Positions 6,759 through 11,477 of a stretch of DNA of 11,477 nucleotides are shown in pieces. Source of the DNA: an uncultured Bacteroidia bacterium (GTDB lineage: Bacteria; Bacteroidota; Bacteroidia; Bacteroidales; UBA932); contig CADBMK010000045.1 in NCBI GenBank assembly GCA_902795785.1, forward strand, positions 1 to 11,477, written 5' to 3'. Each line of letters starts with the position of its first letter. Positions within the stretch are counted from its first letter, which is position 1. Below the pieces are notes generated by a model that was not told the DNA's origin, ran no database searches, and worked only from the letters and a program-made list of their open reading frames with translations. The position numbers were made by a program, and so were the translations under genes.

Positions 6759-7813
6759 TGATTGAGGACGACGAGCTCATCGACAACGGACCGGTAGAAG
6801 ACCCGGAGGACAGCGACGACGGAATGTTCGAGCACTTCAGGCTCGAATGCGACAAAGGACAGGCCCCGATGCGTATCGACAAGTATATGGCGACGCATTT
6901 GGAGGACACGTCCCGTCACCGCGTACAGTGCGCCATCAAACAGGGCTACGTCCTGCTGAACGACAAGGTGGCCAAGGCCAACATGATTGTCCGTCCGGAC
7001 GATGTAATCCGCTTCGTGATGCCTTACCGCCGCCGCGGCATGGAGATCCTGCCCCAGGACATTCCACTTAACATCGTCTATGAGGACGATGACGTTCTCC
7101 TTGTCAACAAGCCGGCCGGAATGGTGGTTCATCCGGGCCACGGGCATTTCGAGGGCACGCTCATCAACGCCCTCGCCTATCATCTCTGCATTTCCCAGGG
7201 TCCTGACGCAGAGGACGAGCGGATGGGCATCCTTGTCCACAGGATTGACAAGGACACGTCCGGCCTTCTTCTGGTGGCCAAGAACGACGAAGCTCAGCTG
7301 AACCTCGCAAAACAATTCTACGACCACTCCATTTCAAGGAAATATGTAGCCGTTGTCTGGGGAAACATCAAGGAAGATGAAGGCACGGTGGATACATATA
7401 TCGGACGCGACCCTAACGACCGCCTGAGGTACAGGGTATATGACGACCCTGAGAAAGGCAAGCATGCCGTCACCCATTACAAGGTGCTGGAGCGTTTCGG
7501 GTTTGTCACGGTGATCGAGTGCAGGCTCGAGACCGGGCGTACCCACCAGATCAGAGTCCATATGAATTCAATTGGGCATCCCCTTTTCAACGACGCCCGT
7601 TACGACGGAGCGGAGATCAGGAAGGGTACCATATATGCCAAATACCGTCAGTTCATCATGAACTGCTTTGAGATTTGCCCGCGCCAGGCCCTTCACGCCA
7701 AGACGCTTGGTTTCGTGCATCCAGGCACTGGCAAATGGATAGACTTCGACTCCCCTCTTCCGGAGGATATGACGGCATTGATAGAAAAATGGAGAAAATA
7801 TAGTGCCCTATGA
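6758..7813 (+). CDS. rluD: 23S rRNA pseudouridine synthase, RluD type
   Basis: RluA-family enzymes isomerise specific uridines in rRNA to pseudouridine; RluD acts on helix 69 of 23S rRNA. The 351-residue protein has an acidic N-terminal tail (first 22 residues), an S4 RNA-binding domain (about 37-90) and the catalytic domain from about 103. The catalytic motif HRIDKDTSGL is at 161-170, with Asp164 as the nucleophile. Other family marks are VNKPAGMVVHPG (116-127), SRKYVAVVWG and TGRTHQIRVH. The length is slightly above E. coli RluD (326) because of the acidic tail. RluD is favoured over RluA/RluC by the S4 domain and the PASTA neighbour, but the exact target is not proven. Its stop overlaps the esterase start as ATGA. 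Confidence 0.93.
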   Translation: MIEDDELIDNGPVEDPEDSDDGMFEHFRLECDKGQAPMRIDKYMATHLEDTSRHRVQCAIKQGYVLLNDKVAKANMIVRPDDVIRFVMPYRRRGMEILPQDIPLNIVYEDDDVLLVNKPAGMVVHPGHGHFEGTLINALAYHLCISQGPDAEDERMGILVHRIDKDTSGLLLVAKNDEAQLNLAKQFYDHSISRKYVAVVWGNIKEDEGTVDTYIGRDPNDRLRYRVYDDPEKGKHAVTHYKVLERFGFVTVIECRLETGRTHQIRVHMNSIGHPLFNDARYDGAEIRKGTIYAKYRQFIMNCFEICPRQALHAKTLGFVHPGTGKWIDFDSPLPEDMTALIEKWRKYSAL

Positions 7814-9258
7814 AAAAAATCTTTCTTGTTGCTGCGCTGGTTTTCTGCGCCGCTAACGCCAACGCAAAATTATCTCTCAGGTCAGTATTCAGCGACGGAA
7901 TGGTACTTCAGCAAAATACCGGAGCCGCAATCTGGGGCGAAGCTGACGCAAATGCTGAAATCAGCATCAAAACCTCCTGGGCGGCACGTCCATGGAAGAT
8001 ACGCGCCGACGAAAACGGAATCTGGAAAGCATCCATACCTACCTGCGGGGCAAGTTATGTTCCCCAGACGATAACAGTCAGAAGCAACAAGGAAGAAATA
8101 TCAATAAAAGACGTCCTCATCGGAGAAGTATGGTTCGCCAGCGGGCAGAGCAATATGGAGATGCCTGTCAGCGGCTTCTTCAACTGTCCGGTCGAGAACG
8201 CCGTTGAAGTCATATCCAACGCTCCCGGCAAGGACAACGTGAGAATGTTCACCGTGAAGAAGACCCAGTCATACGAGCCACTCGATGACGTGGTGGCAGG
8301 AGAATGGAAGGGTGCGGAGCCGGCGAATATCGCCGGAATGAGCGCCACGGCCTTCTTCTTTGCAAGAAAGCTTAACCAGGTCCTGGACGTTCCTGTCGGG
8401 ATCATCCTCAGCGCATACGGAGGAGCCAGAGTGGAGAGCTGGACTCCGAAGGATATCCTCGAAACCTACCCTGACGAGAAACTCAGCAAGGAAGAAGTGG
8501 AGAAAACCCAGGAATGGATCCGTCCTTATCTGGCTTACAACGCCATGCTCAACCCTCTCCGCGGATATACTATCAAAGGATTTATCTGGTATCAGGGCTG
8601 CTCAAACGTAGGAAAGCACGGACAGTTCGTCGAAAGGATGTCCAACATGGTGAACAGATGGAGAGAGGAATGGAATGACAAAAACGCAACCCTGCCTTTC
8701 TATCAAGTGGAAATCGCTCCTTGCGAGACCTACGGAGGGAACAGGACGGTAAGTCCGGGAGCCCTTCTGCGCCAGGCTCAGCACGACGCCGCCCATAAGA
8801 TTCCGAACAGCGCGATAGTCGTAACCAACGACCTCGTGGATCAGTACGAATACTGGAACATACACCCCAGCAAGAAACAGCCGGTCGGAGAAAGACTCGC
8901 CTACCTCGCTCTCAACAGGGATTACGGTCAGAGCGGAATACCTTGCTACAGTCCGGAGGCAATAAGCGTGCAGAGACTCTCCGATGACGGAGAAATAGGA
9001 ATCGAGCTCAGCGGATGCGAGTGGAACGGACTGAACCGCACCAAGGAAATCGAAAGTCTCGAAGTACGCGGTGAAGACGGAATCTGGCACGAAGTAAAAG
9101 AAGCCGAATACAGCTGGGACAAGAAAGTCCTCGTAGTAAAGTCGGACAAAGTCAGCAAGCCAGTAGAAGTAAGATACGGCTGGGGCGACTTCCGTCCAGG
9201 AAATCTCAAAGCCTGGACAGGCCTGCCTGTATCACCTTTCGATTTTAAGATAGACTAG
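7810..9258 (+). CDS. Secreted sialate O-acetylesterase-like (SGNH) acetylesterase
   Basis: The 482-residue protein has a signal peptide (MKKIFLVAALVFCAANANA, cleavage probably after residue 19) and no lipobox Cys, so it is probably periplasmic. Family marks in order are the N-terminal beta domain with VFSDGMVLQQ (26-35), GQSNME with nucleophile Ser114, GGARVESW (204-211), FIWYQGCSN (258-266) and NIHPSKKQPVGERL with His352. Homologues remove O-acetyl groups from sialic acids or from plant glycans such as xylan and mannan. As I recall the family, WYQGE and DIHP are usual; here they are WYQGC and NIHP, so the triad is less standard. The start overlaps the rluD stop as ATGA, so it ends the four-gene chain. 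Its substrate is unknown; the facing epimerase suggests a plant or host glycan. Confidence 0.85.
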   Translation: MKKIFLVAALVFCAANANAKLSLRSVFSDGMVLQQNTGAAIWGEADANAEISIKTSWAARPWKIRADENGIWKASIPTCGASYVPQTITVRSNKEEISIKDVLIGEVWFASGQSNMEMPVSGFFNCPVENAVEVISNAPGKDNVRMFTVKKTQSYEPLDDVVAGEWKGAEPANIAGMSATAFFFARKLNQVLDVPVGIILSAYGGARVESWTPKDILETYPDEKLSKEEVEKTQEWIRPYLAYNAMLNPLRGYTIKGFIWYQGCSNVGKHGQFVERMSNMVNRWREEWNDKNATLPFYQVEIAPCETYGGNRTVSPGALLRQAQHDAAHKIPNSAIVVTNDLVDQYEYWNIHPSKKQPVGERLAYLALNRDYGQSGIPCYSPEAISVQRLSDDGEIGIELSGCEWNGLNRTKEIESLEVRGEDGIWHEVKEAEYSWDKKVLVVKSDKVSKPVEVRYGWGDFRPGNLKAWTGLPVSPFDFKID

Positions 9259-10433
9259 AAAGCCAACACTTCCAGGCACATTCGTCCGTTGTGATACGGA
9301 CACTTCCAGAAACCGGCCCGGTCATCGGAAGTATTTGCCGTGCCGTCAGCCTTGCGGCTCCAATACCATTCTCCGTCAGGACAGACGATTTCATTCTGGA
9401 TGAACTTAACTTCAGCCATAGCCCTAAGGAGCCACTCGTCGGCTCCGGTGTATTTATACTGCCAGAGACAGCCCACAACAGTCTCGGCCTGCACCCACCA
9501 GTGGCGGTCACGGTCAGCCGCATCTGTGCCGATTTCTTTCTCGTAGATCATTCCACCGTCAAGAGTCCAGCCTTCAAGGGAAGCCTCGGCCACCCTGTTG
9601 CAGATACTGATCACTTGTTCCCGGAGACAATTGTCTCCAAGGACTTCGGCAGCTTCTGCAAGAAGCCAGGAACACTCGATGTCGTGGCCGAATGAGATAA
9701 TGTGGGTAGTATTCTTCCAATCCTCGTCAAAGAAGAGTGCAAGATGGCCGTCAGGCATTATGATCTTGTCAAGGAAGATATTTATCATGTTAGCAAGCTG
9801 ATGTCTCAGTCCCTCGTCCTTCCACACCCTGTAGAGGCTGGTATAGGCCTCGAGCAGATGAAGATGAGTGTTCATCGTCTTGGCATCGTTCTGGTCCTTT
9901 TCGCTTAGGCGCATATCTTCGATAGGCTTCCAATCTCTGGTCAGGGCCTCGAGATATCCGTTCCTCCGTGCATCAAAACTATGCTCCTCAATCGAACGGT
10001 AAAGTTCTATTGCGCATTCAAGGGCCTTCCCGTCACCGGTGGCGCGATTGAGTTCACTCAGTCCGTAAATTGTAAAAGCTATGGAGTATATCTGTTTCTT
10101 TGTATCGAGAGGCCTGCCTTCCGAATCAAGACTCCAGAAAGTTCCGCCATACTCCTTGTCCACAAACTTCTCCATTATCTCGTCACGAGCCCTCAGAGCC
10201 ATGTCAAGATACTCCTGCTTGCCGCAAACGCGGTAGGCTGAAGCAAAAGTCCAGAGAATGCGGGCATTGAGAACGCCTCCCTTCTCCGCACCCGGGACAA
10301 GATTTCCCTTACCGTCAATACGGCCATAGAACCCACCCTGAGGATCCTTCATACGATTCATCCAGAAAGGAAGGATGTTGTTTTCAAGCTCCTCTCCAGC
10401 CTGCTTCTTTAACTTCTGAACACCAAAACTCAT
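9255..10433 (-). CDS. Cellobiose 2-epimerase (AGE superfamily)
   Basis: This 392-residue cytoplasmic protein (no signal peptide) is an (alpha/alpha)6-barrel epimerase. Cellobiose 2-epimerase converts the reducing-end glucose of beta-1,4 disaccharides to mannose and back, and in Bacteroides feeds mannobiose into phosphorolysis. Motifs in order are NARILWTFASAY with Arg58, MNTHLHLLEAYT with His190/His192, SFGHDIECSWLL with His250 and Glu253, HWWVQAETVVG (311-321) and WKCPYHNGRMCLE with His381. The spacing Arg58-His190-His250-His381 closely follows Ruminococcus albus CE as I recall it (Arg52, His182, His242, His374). These motifs favour CE over N-acetylglucosamine 2-epimerase, though substrate is not proven. 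It is convergent with the esterase (4-base overlap) and divergent from the AraC regulator, a likely controller. Confidence 0.88.
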   Translation of the reverse strand: MSFGVQKLKKQAGEELENNILPFWMNRMKDPQGGFYGRIDGKGNLVPGAEKGGVLNARILWTFASAYRVCGKQEYLDMALRARDEIMEKFVDKEYGGTFWSLDSEGRPLDTKKQIYSIAFTIYGLSELNRATGDGKALECAIELYRSIEEHSFDARRNGYLEALTRDWKPIEDMRLSEKDQNDAKTMNTHLHLLEAYTSLYRVWKDEGLRHQLANMINIFLDKIIMPDGHLALFFDEDWKNTTHIISFGHDIECSWLLAEAAEVLGDNCLREQVISICNRVAEASLEGWTLDGGMIYEKEIGTDAADRDRHWWVQAETVVGCLWQYKYTGADEWLLRAMAEVKFIQNEIVCPDGEWYWSRKADGTANTSDDRAGFWKCPYHNGRMCLEVLAF

Positions 10434-10453
10434 AATACCTTTATTTATGGGCG

Positions 10454-10461
10454 CAAATATA
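10454..10461 (-). promoter_or_regulatory. Epimerase promoter, -7 element
   Basis: Minus-strand TATATTTG matches TAnnTTTG and lies 20 bases before the epimerase ATG, giving a leader of about 17 bases. No TTTG is present at the -33 distance. That absence is typical of promoters needing an activator, and a direct repeat lies just upstream. Confidence 0.6.
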
Positions 10462-10470
10462 ATATATCAA

Positions 10471-10497
10471 AACACAAGTAACAGTGGTTCAACACAA
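10471..10497. repeat. Direct repeat, candidate AraC-type operator
   Basis: AACACAA occurs at 10471-10477 and again at 10491-10497, exactly 20 bases apart, about two helical turns. Each copy is followed by a related stretch ending in GGTT (10486-10489 and 10511-10514). AraC-family dimers often bind direct repeats about 20-21 bases apart. The site lies between the divergent regulator and epimerase genes, next to the epimerase -7 box. Binding is inferred. Confidence 0.45.
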
Positions 10498-10582
10498 AAG
10501 AACAAATTATGGTTAAAAAAGTATCATTTATTCAATGTTTTTGCTATTTTGCGGCCAGATCAACCAAAAAACTTGAAAACTC

Positions 10583-11455
10583 ATGTCGGAAGTAATGTAC
10601 GAAATCACGCCACTCTCTGATAAAGACTGCTTTAACATCGTTGAAAGGCATAAAAGTTCTTTCACATTTCCCATTCACCGCCACAAGGACTACGAACTCA
10701 ATTATATCCAATACGGGAAGGGCATAAAGAGGGTCGTGGGCGACAGCATTGAAGAAATCGGAGACTACGACCTCGCCCTCATCGCCGGCGAAGACCTAGA
10801 GCACGCCTGGGAGCAGGGCAACTGCAAAGAGCACGACATAAGGGAAATCACAATCCAGTTCAGTTCCACCCTGCTGGAGGGACTGACCGACAAAAACCAG
10901 TTCAATTCAATAAGCAAGATGCTCAGCAAAGCCGAGCACGGCATTGCCTTTGACATGGAGACGATAATGAAAGTCTACGGCATCCTGGACACACTTACGG
11001 CCCAGCCGGATTCGTTCCTGCAGTTCCTGGACATCCTGAAAATCCTTTACCTGCTGTCAATTGGCAAATACAGGACACTGGCCAGCAGCTCCTTTTCGAA
11101 CGCATCCAGGGACAAGGAGAGCCGCAGGATCAAGACCGTCAAACAATACATCAACGACCACTATAACGAAGACCTTTCGCTTGAGACTCTTTCCAGCCTC
11201 ATAAAGATGAGCCCGTCAGCCTTCAGCCGCTTTTTCAAGCAGAGGACATCGAAGACGCTGATCAGTTACATAAGCGACATCAGGCTTGGAGTAGCGGCCA
11301 GGTACCTCGTCGACACAACGCAGAACATATCGGAAATCTGCTATAGCTGCGGATTCAACAACCTGTCTAATTTCAATCGGGCATTCAAGGCAAAGAGAGG
11401 AATGTCACCGAAGGAATTCAGGGCTATCTACAAGAAAAATAAAGTCATAATATGA
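10583..11455 (+). CDS. AraC-family transcriptional regulator with cupin sensor
   Basis: The 290-residue protein has an N-terminal cupin sensor and a C-terminal AraC DNA-binding domain (about 181-285) with two helix-turn-helix units: LSLETLSSLIKMSPSAFSRF, then ISEICYSCGFNNLSNFNRAF followed by the signature GMSPKEFR. The cupin motif is unusually complete: His32-x-His34, Glu38 and Gly45 fit HxH(x3)E(x6)G, and His74 may be the fourth metal ligand. The regulator is divergent from the epimerase across 149 bases with a candidate operator, so control of that gene, and perhaps itself, is inferred. The ATG at 10583 is used; one at 10595 is possible. A near -7 match, one base short (TATTTTG), lies at 10545-10551. 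After the stop the last 22 bases are T-rich with no clear hairpin. The ligand is unknown. Confidence 0.9.
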   Translation: MSEVMYEITPLSDKDCFNIVERHKSSFTFPIHRHKDYELNYIQYGKGIKRVVGDSIEEIGDYDLALIAGEDLEHAWEQGNCKEHDIREITIQFSSTLLEGLTDKNQFNSISKMLSKAEHGIAFDMETIMKVYGILDTLTAQPDSFLQFLDILKILYLLSIGKYRTLASSSFSNASRDKESRRIKTVKQYINDHYNEDLSLETLSSLIKMSPSAFSRFFKQRTSKTLISYISDIRLGVAARYLVDTTQNISEICYSCGFNNLSNFNRAFKAKRGMSPKEFRAIYKKNKVII

Positions 11456-11477
11456 TGGCTTTTTGCATTTTTTTGCA

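Noticed and set aside
6539..7327. 262-codon open frame on the minus strand across the PASTA/rluD junction
   Set aside because: It is antisense to two well-supported genes, with no family motifs and no promoter or start context.
10545..10551. TATTTTG as the promoter of the AraC gene
   Set aside because: It is one base short of TAnnTTTG and has no -33 partner, so it is mentioned only within the gene entry.
11456..11477. T-rich end with two TGCA copies as a terminator for the AraC gene
   Set aside because: There is no GC-rich stem, and the window ends before any structure can be judged.
1..11477. CRISPR array, tRNA/rRNA, insertion sequence, phage or defence system
   Set aside because: No regularly spaced repeats, cloverleaf sequences, transposase or recombinase motifs, or terminal inverted repeats were seen; every long frame is assigned to a housekeeping or carbohydrate gene.

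Overview
The window looks like chromosomal DNA from a member of the Bacteroidota, probably order Bacteroidales, with near 50% GC. Three things point there: the protein families (a Lon with a Bacteroidota-style N-terminus, a 92-residue HU lacking the usual Pro at its arm tip, and a 29-residue mS38-like basic protein), the gene order PASTA protein then RluD, and promoters of the form TTTG-N19-TAnnTTTG. I cannot name the genus from the sequence. No tRNA, rRNA, CRISPR array, transposon or phage gene was seen.

Layout. At the left edge, on the minus strand, is the N-terminal 457 codons of lon, cut off by the window just after Walker B. A 227-base divergent region (1374-1600) carries the lon promoter elements with a palindrome beside them, and a perfect promoter for an HU gene. 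HU is followed by the tiny basic protein and a strong intrinsic terminator (2038-2072). Next comes RNase G (rng, plus strand), convergent with apolipoprotein N-acyltransferase (lnt, minus strand). Their stop codons share one CTAG inside a hairpin. lnt is divergent from a plus-strand chain of four overlapping genes: a LysE-type exporter, a membrane-anchored PASTA protein, the pseudouridine synthase RluD and a secreted SGNH-type acetylesterase. That chain meets, again on a shared CTAG, a minus-strand gene with the hallmarks of cellobiose 2-epimerase. The last gene (plus strand) is an AraC-family regulator, divergent from the epimerase across a 149-base region holding a 20-bp-spaced direct repeat.

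How the genes fit together. The left two thirds is housekeeping: proteolysis, nucleoid structure, ribosome, RNA decay, lipoprotein maturation, envelope and 23S rRNA modification. The right third resembles a small carbohydrate module: a secreted esterase that would remove acetyl groups from glycans, a cytoplasmic epimerase acting on beta-1,4-linked disaccharides (cellobiose or mannobiose), and a regulator with an apparently intact cupin sensor. No SusC/SusD pair or glycoside hydrolase lies in the window, so the substrate is an inference.

I did not find a clearly novel multi-gene system. The best leads are regulatory: the hairpin over the rng/lnt stops, two convergent pairs closing on the same CTAG, the near-leaderless divergent lnt/LysE promoters, the palindrome at the lon promoter, and the candidate AraC operator.
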